Assembly: GCF_009754945.1 (NCBI RefSeq)
Contig: NZ_WPIN01000017.1
Location: 100,843-164,842 of the forward strand
Direction of reading: 5' to 3'
Origin: Spirosoma arboris
Lineage (GTDB): Bacteria; Bacteroidota; Bacteroidia; Cytophagales; Spirosomataceae
DNA length: 64,000 nucleotides
Of this stretch, positions 32,979 to 43,400 are shown in pieces; within the stretch, counting starts at the first letter, position 1; each line of letters begins with the position of its first letter. The notes under the pieces are model-generated. The model ran no database searches, was not told where the DNA came from, and saw only the letters and a program-made list of their open reading frames with translations. The position numbers and the translations under genes are program-made.

Positions 32979-34478
32979 GTGGCTAAAATCAATAAACTCC
33001 TTATTGCCAATCGGGGCGAAATCGCTCTGCGCATTATGCGCACGGCCCGCGAAATGGGCATTCAGACAGTAGCAATTTACTCGGAAGCCGATCGCAGTGC
33101 CCTCCATGTTCGCTATGCCGACGAAGCTGTATGTGTTGGCCCTCCCCCATCGACGGAGTCCTATTTGCGGGCTGATGTGATCATTGATGTTTGTAAACGT
33201 CTGAACGTAGATGCTATCCATCCTGGTTATGGATTCCTCTCCGAGAATGCCAATTTTGCCCGCGCCGTTCGGCAGGCAGGTATACTGTTCGTTGGTCCTT
33301 CGCCCGAAAGTATTGAAGTGATGGGAAGCAAGTTAGCAGCAAAAGCGGCCGTTGCCAACTATAATATCCCGATGGTACCGGGAACGCCCTCGGCCATTAC
33401 CGACCGGAGTGAAGCCAAAGCGATCTCTGCCGAAATTGGCTACCCAATTCTGATTAAAGCCAGTGCAGGCGGGGGCGGAAAAGGCATGCGTGTTGTCGAA
33501 AATGAAGCTGAGTTTGATGAGCAGATGGATCGTGCTGTGAGTGAAGCGCAATCGGCCTTTGGTGATGGTTCGGTGTTTATTGAGAAGTATGTAACCTCGC
33601 CCCGGCATGTCGAAATTCAGGTTTTAGGCGATCAGCACGGAAATATCATTCATTTGTTCGAGCGCGAATGTTCTGTGCAGCGACGGCATCAGAAAGTAGT
33701 TGAAGAAGCTCCTTCGGCCATTCTGACGCCCGAAATTCGCGATGCTATGGGTCGGGCGGCTGTCGATGTGGCTCGTGCCTGTGGTTACTATGGTGCCGGA
33801 ACGGTGGAGTTCATTGTCAACGACAAACTCGATTTTTACTTCCTGGAGATGAACACACGCCTTCAGGTCGAACACCCGGTTACTGAACAGATTACGGGGG
33901 TAGATCTGGTAAAGCAGATGATTTACATCGCTGAAGGCAAACCCCTAAGTATCAAGCAGGACGATTTACAGATTAAAGGCCACGCGGTAGAAGTGCGGGT
34001 GTATGCCGAAGACCCAGCCAACAATTTCTTGCCCGACGTGGGCACACTCGATACATACATAAGGCCGCAGGGAAACGGCGTTCGGGTAGACGATGGGTTC
34101 GAGCAGGGCATGGCCATCCCGATTTATTACGACCCGATGATTGCCAAGCTCATCACCTATGGCGACTCGCGTGAAGAAGCCATCCAGAAAATGATTCGGG
34201 CCATTGACGAATACCAGATTTCAGGAGTACAAACGACATTACCCTTCTGTCGATTTGTGATGGAACACAATGCTTTCCGGTCGGGTCAATTCGATACAGG
34301 CTTTGTGAGCAAGTATTTTACACCCGACAAGCTAACGCCGGAACCAGACGCAACCGAGGCTGAACTAGCGGCAGTATTGGCGGCTTATCTAATGGAAAAT
34401 CAAAAGCCAAAGACAAACGGAACGACTAGTCAGGTAACGACTAAAGTAAGTAAGTGGAAAGCGAATCGGATGGGGTGA
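32979..34478 (+). CDS. accC: Biotin carboxylase subunit of acyl-CoA carboxylase
   Basis: A 499-residue biotin carboxylase that carboxylates the biotin of its carrier with ATP and bicarbonate, the first step of malonyl-CoA (or propionyl-CoA) synthesis. The N-terminal IANRGEIALRIMRTAREMGI, the ATP-grasp loop KASAGGGGKGMR, ERECSVQRRHQKVVEEAPS and EMNTRLQVEHPVTEQITGVD are all present. It is about 50 residues longer than E. coli AccC, with a polar C-terminal tail. No biotin carrier (accB) or carboxyltransferase gene is adjacent. The GTG start follows the phased array by 16 bp. Confidence 0.93.
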   Translation: MAKINKLLIANRGEIALRIMRTAREMGIQTVAIYSEADRSALHVRYADEAVCVGPPPSTESYLRADVIIDVCKRLNVDAIHPGYGFLSENANFARAVRQAGILFVGPSPESIEVMGSKLAAKAAVANYNIPMVPGTPSAITDRSEAKAISAEIGYPILIKASAGGGGKGMRVVENEAEFDEQMDRAVSEAQSAFGDGSVFIEKYVTSPRHVEIQVLGDQHGNIIHLFERECSVQRRHQKVVEEAPSAILTPEIRDAMGRAAVDVARACGYYGAGTVEFIVNDKLDFYFLEMNTRLQVEHPVTEQITGVDLVKQMIYIAEGKPLSIKQDDLQIKGHAVEVRVYAEDPANNFLPDVGTLDTYIRPQGNGVRVDDGFEQGMAIPIYYDPMIAKLITYGDSREEAIQKMIRAIDEYQISGVQTTLPFCRFVMEHNAFRSGQFDTGFVSKYFTPDKLTPEPDATEAELAAVLAAYLMENQKPKTNGTTSQVTTKVSKWKANRMG

Positions 34479-34490
34479 TAGGAAAATCTA

Positions 34491-35603
34491 TCAAAACCCC
34501 ATCTTTACTTCATGCCGCTCACCCGAAACGGTTTGCTCATCGAGATTGAAAATATCGGCTAATGTCATGGGTTCATTGGTACGATATTCCATTCCAAGAT
34601 GTGTGAGTAGATTATTGGCTTTAGCAGGAGCCAGCTTGCCAAATGCATAGTCAACCATCAGGCGTCCTTTGCGAAGCAGGGCCTTGTCTAAGAGATGTTT
34701 ACTGGCATTGAAGGTTGCAATTACCTGTATATGCATACAGTCGGCCAGAAGCCCATCAGTAAGGTTCAGGATGTTTGATACACTATTTGTATCGCCACCG
34801 GCTTCACGCGACTGCAGAATCCGCTCGGCATCTTCAATAATCAACACCGACTCTTTATTGTCCAGTAAAAACGGAATAATTTCGGGAGAAGTCAGGTAAT
34901 TGGTCATGTAAGGTGGCAGAATGAGCATATCCTTTTTGACCAGCGAACTGAGGTGTTTAATATACGTTGTTTTACCCGTTCCAGGTTCGCCGTGTAGCAG
35001 AATCAATCCCTTACTCTTGGGCTGAGCCAGCAGGCCAACCAGCCGTTCATGAACCACTGGAAAATCGTCATTGTAATGGAGTTCGATATTAATATCGGGC
35101 GGCAAAATCTCAACCCGCTCGGTGTGCAGTCCACCCAGGCCACTCTGAATCAGATAAATATGCGTCTGATTATCTTCATGCACATATTTATGATCCTGAA
35201 AACCGTCTAGTAGAGTTTTAGCCGATGTTTCGTCGCGGTAATAGCCATACAGGCGAAAAAAGCGATCACCGACAAACTCGGCTTTCAGAACTATGCCCGC
35301 TTCGTGCTGATAAATTCGCTCGATAGCGTGCCAGCCCTGGTCGGTAACACGAATTGAATGATTGATTAGCACAAACCCCCTTATCTCTAGCAATTGCTGC
35401 GCAGAGGGTTTAAAATCATCATTGAAATGGAGATAGTTCGGGTAACTGCCAAATGCCTGCACAAAATGCGGAGCAAGCGGAAATTCCCGATCAAGATCGC
35501 TGGGTATATATAAATTTTGAATAACAGATTGATTAGGCATACGACTGTTGGCCGACAGATAGCGCAACATGTCGGCCCTAAAAATCTCTTTAGAAGGTTT
35601 CAA
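34491..35603 (-). CDS. AAA-family ATPase with uncharacterised N-terminal domain
   Basis: A 370-residue soluble protein. The C-terminal half is a complete AAA module: Walker A HGEPGTGKTTYIKHL (about residue 200), Walker B VLIIEDAERIL, a sensor-1-like IQVIATFNASKHLLD and an arginine-rich ALLRKGRLMVDYAF. The N-terminal ~190 residues are unassigned, beta-rich, and may bind substrate or DNA. No signal or membrane segment. It stands alone, convergent with accC, 12 bp apart. Confidence 0.82.
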   Translation of the reverse strand: MKPSKEIFRADMLRYLSANSRMPNQSVIQNLYIPSDLDREFPLAPHFVQAFGSYPNYLHFNDDFKPSAQQLLEIRGFVLINHSIRVTDQGWHAIERIYQHEAGIVLKAEFVGDRFFRLYGYYRDETSAKTLLDGFQDHKYVHEDNQTHIYLIQSGLGGLHTERVEILPPDINIELHYNDDFPVVHERLVGLLAQPKSKGLILLHGEPGTGKTTYIKHLSSLVKKDMLILPPYMTNYLTSPEIIPFLLDNKESVLIIEDAERILQSREAGGDTNSVSNILNLTDGLLADCMHIQVIATFNASKHLLDKALLRKGRLMVDYAFGKLAPAKANNLLTHLGMEYRTNEPMTLADIFNLDEQTVSGERHEVKMGF

Positions 35604-35804
35604 TTGGGCGTTTTGTTACGTTTCTAGGGGGACAATTTACCACTTTTTTTTTATTGTCTTGTCTATTAAGCGGGCAGAATTAGTATCTATTGATTCTATT
35701 GGTAATTGGGCATGACGGGATTGTAGTTCAGCAATTTATTACGACGAAATCCAAGAAACAATCGAAATAACTTTCCTATAAATACCTAATTAACAATAGT
35801 TTAG

Positions 35805-36722
35805 TCAATATTTAAACGTCAGCACATTGGGCGCGAAGCGAAGCATGATTTCATGAACACTCTTTTGATCGTATTGCATGGCATTGGGGCTTTCTGGCGT
35901 TTGGGAATTAAAAATATACGCCAGTCGAATTGTCTTGGTTAGCTGATATTCGGCTATTGCCTGCACATAATTTGTCGATATAAGCCCAGGACTATTTTGC
36001 CGATATGATAAGCCCAGTCCCACTTGTTCGTTAAACCACGCCCGAAGGTTAATATCGAAGCCAAGCGGACGATCGGCAATTTTCGATATCAGTACCGATG
36101 GAATCAACACCGCATTTTCGGCAACTTCAATTGGCATACCTGCCTGAACCATAATAGGTCGAACACTTTTATAGATATAGCGGCCTGTTAGGTCTGTCAC
36201 CTGCCCGCTCAACTCAGGAGCTGAAATCCCGCCAAAAAAGCGATCAGATTGATAGTAAATGCCTACTCCCAAACTAGCTACGGCTCGGTTTATGCTTGTT
36301 GCTGTAGTTGCATCATAAAGCGGTATTATACTAACACCGCCCTGAAAGCCAATCGATAGTTTTGCCAGTGCAGGCAAATTGAATCGGTAGGCAGCACTTC
36401 CATAGACCCCTTGAGCTGTGTATACGCCCATACGGTCATTTAATGCCTGAAATCCTAATCCGATCCGACCATGTGCAATAGCTCCATCGGCTGACACACT
36501 CTGTGTAACGGGAGCATACCGTACACTGATCCATTTACGGCGAAGAAAGGCTGTCAGGTGAAACGACTCCCGGCTTCCAGCATAAGCTGGATTGATACTA
36601 AGCGGATTTAATAAGTATTGTGAATACAAAACCTCTTTCTGCGCGTAGGCACGTTGGCCTGAAAGAACCAACAAACTTACAATCAAAAAGGAAGCAACTG
36701 AGGTAAAGAAACCAATGCGCAT
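35805..36722 (-). CDS. PorP/SprF-family T9SS outer-membrane protein
   Basis: A 305-residue outer-membrane barrel of the PorP/SprF family with a signal peptide (RIGFFTSVASFLIVSLLVLS, ending AYAQ) and the hallmark QYLLNPLSINPAYAGSR near the mature N-terminus. SprF-like proteins assist secretion or surface attachment of specific T9SS cargo such as SprB. It is the last gene of the leftward unit that begins with the giant CHU_C protein; an inverted repeat at 36793-36880 separates it from the OmpA gene. The ATG at 36722 was chosen over one eight codons upstream. Confidence 0.9.
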   Translation of the reverse strand: MRIGFFTSVASFLIVSLLVLSGQRAYAQKEVLYSQYLLNPLSINPAYAGSRESFHLTAFLRRKWISVRYAPVTQSVSADGAIAHGRIGLGFQALNDRMGVYTAQGVYGSAAYRFNLPALAKLSIGFQGGVSIIPLYDATTATSINRAVASLGVGIYYQSDRFFGGISAPELSGQVTDLTGRYIYKSVRPIMVQAGMPIEVAENAVLIPSVLISKIADRPLGFDINLRAWFNEQVGLGLSYRQNSPGLISTNYVQAIAEYQLTKTIRLAYIFNSQTPESPNAMQYDQKSVHEIMLRFAPNVLTFKY

Positions 36723-36792
36723 AAGACCGTTGAAATAAAGAAACAAATTGCGTGGTTTTGGTGGAAAAACCTAAAGCATTAAAAAGCTAAAA

Positions 36793-36880
36793 CACAGGGA
36801 GCATAGAGAAAGGGTAGCAGGTACTGAGCACTATTATTGATTTTCTCAGTGTACATTGTCCTTTCTCTATGCTCCCTGTG
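36793..36880. repeat. 21-bp perfect inverted repeat
   Basis: cacagggagcatagagaaag plus one G (36793-36813) matches its complement at 36860-36880 over 21 bp without mismatch; an inner gtac/gtac part adds a bulged extension. It lies between the ompA-like gene and the downstream PorP gene inside the same transcription unit, so it may attenuate or protect rather than fully terminate. Confidence 0.75.
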
Positions 36881-36891
36881 GTTAGTATCTA

Positions 36892-39273
36892 TTAATCCAG
36901 CTTCAGAATTTTAATCTCGGTCCGACGGTTTTGCTGATGTTCTTCTTCCTTGCAATTCACACCGTCTTTGCATTTATTCAATAATTCGCTCTCGCCGTAT
37001 CCTTTTGCCACCATTCGTTTAGCCGGAATTCCTTTCGATTTTAGATAGGCTACTGCCGCTTTTGCCCGGTTAGTCGACAATGTTTTATTATACGTAGCCG
37101 CTGCCCGACTATCTGTATGTGACCTCATTTCGATGGTCATGGTCGGGTATTTTTTCATCAACTCGACCACTTTATTTAGTTCCACAGCCGCATCTGGACG
37201 TATATTGGACTTATTAACACTGTAATAGATATTATCAATTTTAATGACATCTCCTTTCTTAAACATGCTTATATCCGTTGAACCAAGGCCTTCTTTGGTA
37301 ATATGGCTTCCCGTGGTACCCATGTTATCTTTCACCGCTTCGATGGAGTAATTGCAGCCAGGTTTTACAGTAAACTCATAGCTCCCATCTGCTTCTGTAA
37401 TGGTTTCCTGCGAACTACCATCACACTCATTCACTAACACGACTTTTACGCCCACCATAGGAAATTTATCCGCCTGAGTGGTTACTCGTCCACGCAGGGT
37501 TGTCATACCAATTACCTCGGCTTCTTTATCGTTAGGCTTCGATAGTGGGATTTCTAAGCGAGAAGGCTGATCGTCTGAAAAGTCTTTTGTTGAGAAACCA
37601 ACTTTACTATCTACATATCCTTCGTGGCTGGCCAGGAATTTAAAGTCACTGTCTACATCCACGCAAATACGAACCAGCCCTTCTGAGTCGGTTTTAAGCT
37701 GCTTCTGCTTATCGTTAGCAGCATTATCCATCGCTATCGACGTATTAGCTAATGGCTGCTTTGAGTCAGCATCGGTAACACTTACTGTCAACTCGCGACA
37801 CGGATAAAGCGAACCATCCCGACTAAATCGGTATACATCATCGTCGGCGCCACCGTTTTTACGGTTACTACTGAAGTAGCCACTCATTCGATCACCATCC
37901 GTCACAATGCCAAAATCATCTTTAGGCGAATTAAGAGGTTCGCCCAGGTTACGCGACAGTAATCCTTGCTGACCGTCAGGCGTAAGCTGTGCATAAAACA
38001 TATCTAAATCACCTAAACCAGGACGCCCATCTGAGGCAAAGTAAATGTTTCCTTTTTCGTCCACAAATGGAAACAATTCATTCCCCTTGGTATTCACCTC
38101 TTTACCCAAATTAACTGGCTCGCCCCATTTGCCATTTGTCCATTTAGACACATAAATGTCGGTGCCCCCTAACCCACCTGGCCGATCCGACGAGAAATAG
38201 AGAAGCTGATCATCTTTAGAAAGTGCAGGGTGTCCGGTCGAAAACTCATCACTGTTAAAGGGCAATTCTTCTGCCTTGCTCCAGATGCCACTTGTTTGGG
38301 TTGCGGTGTAGAGCTTTAATTTATTTACCCCATCGCTACTCTTACGAGAATGACCTTCATTGAAATTATTCCGTGTAAAGATCACTCGCGAGCCATCTTT
38401 TGTAAACGTAGCTGGTCCTTCATGGTACTTTGTATTCAGTGTCCGGCTAAAGCGATCGGCTTCGCTAATCGGCTGATCTTCATAGCCCATACTGATATTA
38501 TTACCACCATAGAAACCTATTGTTTTCGTATCGTTGGCTGTAGGAGCAGTATAGTCGTCGCTGCCCAGAGGGCGTATCAATTGGGTTCGTGACCGTTTGG
38601 CAGATGCTTTACTTCCTCCTAAACTTGACGTTTTCGAACCGCGTAAAGTTTTTGTATCAGGTAGGTAATATAAATCCAGAAAGGGCGTATTGTTCCATTT
38701 GAATACCCGCTTGATACCATTCCCCCCCGTACCTGCCGATACAAATACCAACCCCTCTTTATACATTACAGGACTGAACTCGGCCCGACGAGTATTCATA
38801 CTTAAAAATTCAACTTTGTAACTACCAGCATTTTTGGTCAGCGCATTAACATCACGATAGAGTTTTGAAAATGAAGGAGCCCGCTTGTCTCCAGCCTGTA
38901 CATTACCGTATTTGTCATAGGCTTCCTGAGCTTCCTTGTATTTGCCATTGCTGGCAAGTGCCTGGGCATAAAATAGATAGCTTTTCGCATACTCTGCCGG
39001 TAGATTTCCTTCGCTCACTAAGTCATGATAAACGCGCTCGGCATTAGGCATATCACGCGTTTGCTGGTAACTGTATCCCAATTTAGCCTTCGCATCCCGG
39101 CGCTCGTCATCCGACATAGCTGGCTGTTTAGTAAAAGCCTGTTCATATAACTCTATGGCCTTGGCATAGGCTAACTGGTCAAACTGATGGTTAGCCTGTT
39201 TAATTAGCGACTGAGCCATCAGCGGACTGACTAGCAGGCAGAAGAGAGCGATGATAGAAAGAATTCGTGTCAT
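36892..39273 (-). CDS. OmpA-family protein with TPR, PD40 propeller and carboxypeptidase-like domain
   Basis: A 793-residue outer-membrane or periplasmic protein. Signal peptide (ILSIIALFCLLVSPLMAQ), then TPR-like helices (about 25-140), a PD40/WD40 beta-propeller (about 160-490, motifs YFSSDRPGGLGGTDIYVS and ASDGRPGLGDLDMF), a carboxypeptidase-regulatory-like beta-sandwich (about 595-660) and a C-terminal OmpA peptidoglycan-binding domain (TIEMRSHTDSRAAATYN, GYGESELL). This is the PorE-like arrangement found in T9SS gene clusters. It lies between two PorP/SprF genes. Confidence 0.9.
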   Translation of the reverse strand: MTRILSIIALFCLLVSPLMAQSLIKQANHQFDQLAYAKAIELYEQAFTKQPAMSDDERRDAKAKLGYSYQQTRDMPNAERVYHDLVSEGNLPAEYAKSYLFYAQALASNGKYKEAQEAYDKYGNVQAGDKRAPSFSKLYRDVNALTKNAGSYKVEFLSMNTRRAEFSPVMYKEGLVFVSAGTGGNGIKRVFKWNNTPFLDLYYLPDTKTLRGSKTSSLGGSKASAKRSRTQLIRPLGSDDYTAPTANDTKTIGFYGGNNISMGYEDQPISEADRFSRTLNTKYHEGPATFTKDGSRVIFTRNNFNEGHSRKSSDGVNKLKLYTATQTSGIWSKAEELPFNSDEFSTGHPALSKDDQLLYFSSDRPGGLGGTDIYVSKWTNGKWGEPVNLGKEVNTKGNELFPFVDEKGNIYFASDGRPGLGDLDMFYAQLTPDGQQGLLSRNLGEPLNSPKDDFGIVTDGDRMSGYFSSNRKNGGADDDVYRFSRDGSLYPCRELTVSVTDADSKQPLANTSIAMDNAANDKQKQLKTDSEGLVRICVDVDSDFKFLASHEGYVDSKVGFSTKDFSDDQPSRLEIPLSKPNDKEAEVIGMTTLRGRVTTQADKFPMVGVKVVLVNECDGSSQETITEADGSYEFTVKPGCNYSIEAVKDNMGTTGSHITKEGLGSTDISMFKKGDVIKIDNIYYSVNKSNIRPDAAVELNKVVELMKKYPTMTIEMRSHTDSRAAATYNKTLSTNRAKAAVAYLKSKGIPAKRMVAKGYGESELLNKCKDGVNCKEEEHQQNRRTEIKILKLD

Positions 39274-39390
39274 ACACTTTGGAAATTGATAAGCGGCAAA
39301 TTCAGAAAAAAGATAGGGTACACTCTCTCTAACAAGTTAGGAGAATATACCCTATAAATAAGCAAATACTGAGCCGAAAGAGTAATTAAT

Positions 39391-39460
39391 GAATAAATGA
39401 GGGATTAAATGATTGAATAGCTTAAGGAAGTTATTCAATCATTTAATCCCTCATTTATTC
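39391..39460. repeat. 33-bp near-perfect inverted repeat
   Basis: Left arm 39391-39423 and right arm 39428-39460 match over 33 bp with a single mismatch and a 4-nt loop (aagg). It lies between the PorP/SprF gene (stop at 39468) and the OmpA-like gene. There is no T-run, so RNA processing or transcript stabilisation is at least as likely as termination. Confidence 0.8.
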
Positions 39461-39467
39461 AATCACT

Positions 39468-40442
39468 TTAGAAATACCGCGGTGTCAGAATACGGTTCTT
39501 ACCAAATCCGAATTCATACCGAATCATGATCTCGTGCGAACTCGGAGCTACACTCTGCATCCCGTTCATCGTGTAGTCATAGGCATATCCAAATCGGAAT
39601 TGATCTGTTAGCTGAATCTCAAGTAAGCCAACAACAGCGTCGGTAGTGAACTTGGTCCAGGTAGAAAATTGATTCCGGCGAATCGAGGCACCAATGGAGA
39701 TCCGATCGGCAAACCAGAAATTGATGTTTCCATCAAAGCCCAATGGAGCACCTTCGGCATACTTCACCAAAAACGACGGTTTCATTTTGATACCGGGGCT
39801 AAGCCCTACAACAAAACCAGCTGCTAAGTAAGCCTGGCGAGCCTGTACCGAACGGTAATCGCCTATGTTATACTCGCTTAGCTTGTTTTTAATCAAGCGA
39901 GGAACAGATAAGCTCAGGTACGATCGATCGTTGCTCAGGTAAATCCCTGTGCCGAAATTCGGCAGGATCTTCGAGATATTGCTGGCGAAAGCAGGATCAA
40001 GCTGATTGTCGGGCGAGGTTTTCACCTCAGTCAGGTTAGCCTGATAACTCGATGCACCCGCCTGTAAACCCAACGCCAGCGTTGTTTTAGCACCAACTTT
40101 AATGCGGAAAGCATAGGAAGCAAACGCACCGGCTTCCTGAATCACCCCGATTTTATCACCATAAAGTTGTAGCCCGACGCCAACCCGCTCATTATTCAGG
40201 GGCATATCCATAGTAAACGTAGCTGTCTGGGGCGCACCCGGTAGGCCAGTCCACTGGTTTCGGTAGAGTGCCGACATGCTCAGCACATCTCGACTACCGG
40301 CATAGGCCGGGTTAAGGGCCATCATGTTGAACATGTATTGCGAGAACATTTTGTCCTGCTGAGCCCGGACCTGGCTGCTACCGATCCCAAGGATCAGTAG
40401 CAGCACGACTGCCCAATGTTTAGTTGAAAACTGGTTTGACAT
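39468..40442 (-). CDS. PorP/SprF-family T9SS outer-membrane protein
   Basis: A 324-residue PorP/SprF-type barrel. Signal peptide (TKHWAVVLLLILGIGSSQVRAQ), then QYMFNMMALNPAYAGSRDVL, the family signature, and a beta-rich body. It starts 5 bp after the stop of the giant CHU_C protein, the same pairing as SprB and SprF in gliding Flavobacteria. It is therefore the likely dedicated secretion partner of that surface protein. Confidence 0.93.
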   Translation of the reverse strand: MSNQFSTKHWAVVLLLILGIGSSQVRAQQDKMFSQYMFNMMALNPAYAGSRDVLSMSALYRNQWTGLPGAPQTATFTMDMPLNNERVGVGLQLYGDKIGVIQEAGAFASYAFRIKVGAKTTLALGLQAGASSYQANLTEVKTSPDNQLDPAFASNISKILPNFGTGIYLSNDRSYLSLSVPRLIKNKLSEYNIGDYRSVQARQAYLAAGFVVGLSPGIKMKPSFLVKYAEGAPLGFDGNINFWFADRISIGASIRRNQFSTWTKFTTDAVVGLLEIQLTDQFRFGYAYDYTMNGMQSVAPSSHEIMIRYEFGFGKNRILTPRYF

Positions 40443-40447
40443 CGGTA

Positions 40448-43400
40448 TTAGCGGTTAATCGTCATGTATCGTACAAACTTGCGTCCATCGCTCAAATTAA
40501 TCACGTAGTAGTACGTTCCGTCGGGTAGTCCGGTTGCATCCGAACCGACTGCAATACCCGTGTTAGGCTTACCATCCCAATCGTTATGGTAATCAGCATT
40601 TGTATAAACCAGGTTGCCCCAGCGGTTGTAAACGTCCAGACTAACAGTCAGGCCGGCAGTTCCACGAATCACGAACAGGTCGTTGATACCATCGTTGTTT
40701 GGCGAGAAACCTTCTGGGATGAAGATTGTCAAATACGTTGGTGGCAGGTTCAGCGCAGTAGCCTCACGTTCGTTCGAATCGGTTGGGTTTCCGTTACCAT
40801 TCAGGTCAGGATTCAAACCACTCGTCGATACATCGCTTACTGTACCTGATTTAGCCGTAGCCTGTGCATAAGCCGAGTTCAGGAACGTTGTCGTACTACC
40901 ATTGGAAGCAACATTCACAACAACCTGAATCGTATCGACTTTACCTACAGCCAGTGTACTCGTGCTGTCACCCAGAACGATCACAGGATCAGAACCACCG
41001 TTGAAGTTCGGGTTCAGTTTTAGGGCACTACCCGTTGAGGTAATAATTGGTGCCTTAACAACTGTGTAAGTCGATCCTGTCTGGTTATTAAAGACCTTCG
41101 ACAGGGTATCACTTACGCTCACATTCTTCAGCGGATCAGGACCGTATGCTTTCACCACAATCTGATACGTTACGTCGAAGCTACCATCAACCTTACGAAC
41201 CGTATCACGAACCGCCATCGCAACGCCAATATACGAGTTAGACGAGAGACTATTCAACACAATCGGTGTCGTCTGGCTATTATTGCGTGGGTCCAGGTCA
41301 TTGTCCGGGTCATCGTTTGTACCAGCGGTTGATACATCTTCTACCACATCATCTGTTGGGGTTAAGGCCGTTGCCAGAGCTGTGTTATAGAACGTCAATG
41401 TATCTGCGCTCTTCACATCCACACGAACGGTGAAGTTCAGGGTTGCTTTAGCACCGACTTCCAGCGTACTCGTTGCATCATCCAGCATTTTAGTGATCAG
41501 ACCCTGACCAGTATAAGACGGATCGACAGTTACCGTACCTGTACCAGTGACCGAAATCTGGTTACTGACAATCAACGCACCATGCCCAAAGGTCTGAGAA
41601 AGATTATCCTCCACCTGAACCTTTTTGAGCGGTACAGTACCCAGGTTGCTTATGGCAATCGTGTACGGAATGTCATAGACACCTTCAGAAATCAGCGTTG
41701 GATTACCTACCGATTTAGCTACCCCGAGTAAGCCTTTTGGCAGATCGAAGCGAACTGTTGTAGACACAGACCCTTCTGGTTTTGGATCAAGTCCATTGTT
41801 GGAGATGTCCTTAACTGTCTGGCTACCGTCGAGCGTGCTACCTTCAGCAGTTGCGGAGGAATAGAATGGACCGTTGTTGCCATTGGTCTTCACATTCACT
41901 ACGAATAGGACTGTATCCTGCGCACCGGCCGCTAATGTGCTGGCGGTACCGAGAATATTTGGCTGTGTATTACCATCGAATCCAGCATTAGCCACTAACG
42001 TGCTACCCGTTCTAACTACAGGTGTTCCTACAACACTGTACGAAGCAGGTGATGCAAAGATCTTGCTCAGGCTATCTGTCAGACTCACACCTTTCAGATC
42101 CACATCGCCAAAGTTCTTAATCGTCGCCTTGTAGGTAACGTTGTACGAACTATCAGGCTGCTGCTCTATTTTAACAACCGCCAGTGCCAGACCAATGCTT
42201 GGACCTTGTGGTGCGCTAGTCAGCGTGAAGCTTGCTGCACTTGTGTTGTTGGTTGGATCACCATCACTATCAGGGTCAGCATCACCACCACTTGTTGAGA
42301 TATCAGTGACAGTCGTCAGACTGTTAAAGGCGGTTGCAATACCATAGTTATTGAATGCCTTGGTCGTATCGCCTGCTACCCGCTTCACTGTCACATCCAG
42401 AACAATCAATTCTGAGTGGTTCGGTGTAAGGTAGCTTGTGGTGTCAATCATGACACTGTTGCTACCTGTTCCGGTAAAGGTCGGATTCAGTTTCAACGTA
42501 GATGCCGTGTTCGACAACGTCACTTTAGTATCAACTACCGCGTTTGGTGAGAAGGCGTAGGCCAGATCATCAGCAAGCTGTACATGACGTAGGGTGTCAT
42601 CGCCAAAGTTCGTCACAACGAATTGATACGAGACTTTGATGAGTGAATCGCCTACGGCTTTCGGAATTCCGAGAACCGATTTAGCCAAACCAATCAGGCT
42701 GTGCTTTTGAGCCGATGTGTCTTTCACCGTTACGCTCGAGCTGTTATTAGCCAGGTTAGTGTCTTTATTGTCGAGATAAGTAATCTCGGCAGTATTAACA
42801 ACATCCTTACCTTTTACCAGCAGTTTAGCAGCAAACACAATCTGTGTTGAAGCACCTGCTTTCAGGCTATCGATCGTTTGTGTAATCACACCGTTCGACA
42901 CTTTGTAGGATGGCGATGATGCAGGCACCAATTCCAGTCCTTTAGGCAGTACATCACGAACATCGATGTTCTTAGCGGTATAGGGTCCTGCGTTACTCAC
43001 GGTGATGGTGTAGGTAACAGGCTCACCGTTTTTCACAAAGGCCGTGCTAGCCGTCTTAAGAATGCTTACATCTGTATTGAGTGTATCACTAGCACAGTTG
43101 AAGACCTTAACGACAACTTTGGCTGGTTTGCTCACGCAACCAAGTGCATTCTTCTCTACGATCCAATAAGTTCCATCACAAACTGAATCTGGGCGAATCA
43201 CGATATTTGACGTGTTACACTCACAAATCCGATAGGTATACGAGCTACCTGGGTTCGGCGAAGAAAGAGCTGTTGTCAGATCAACAATTTTCGATGGGCA
43301 GGTATTCCGCAGATTGTGGACCAGAGGAGGCAGAACAGGTTCGTTAACCTTCACGACCACATCATCCGATTTAACTGAGCTGCACCCTTTTCCATCGTAA

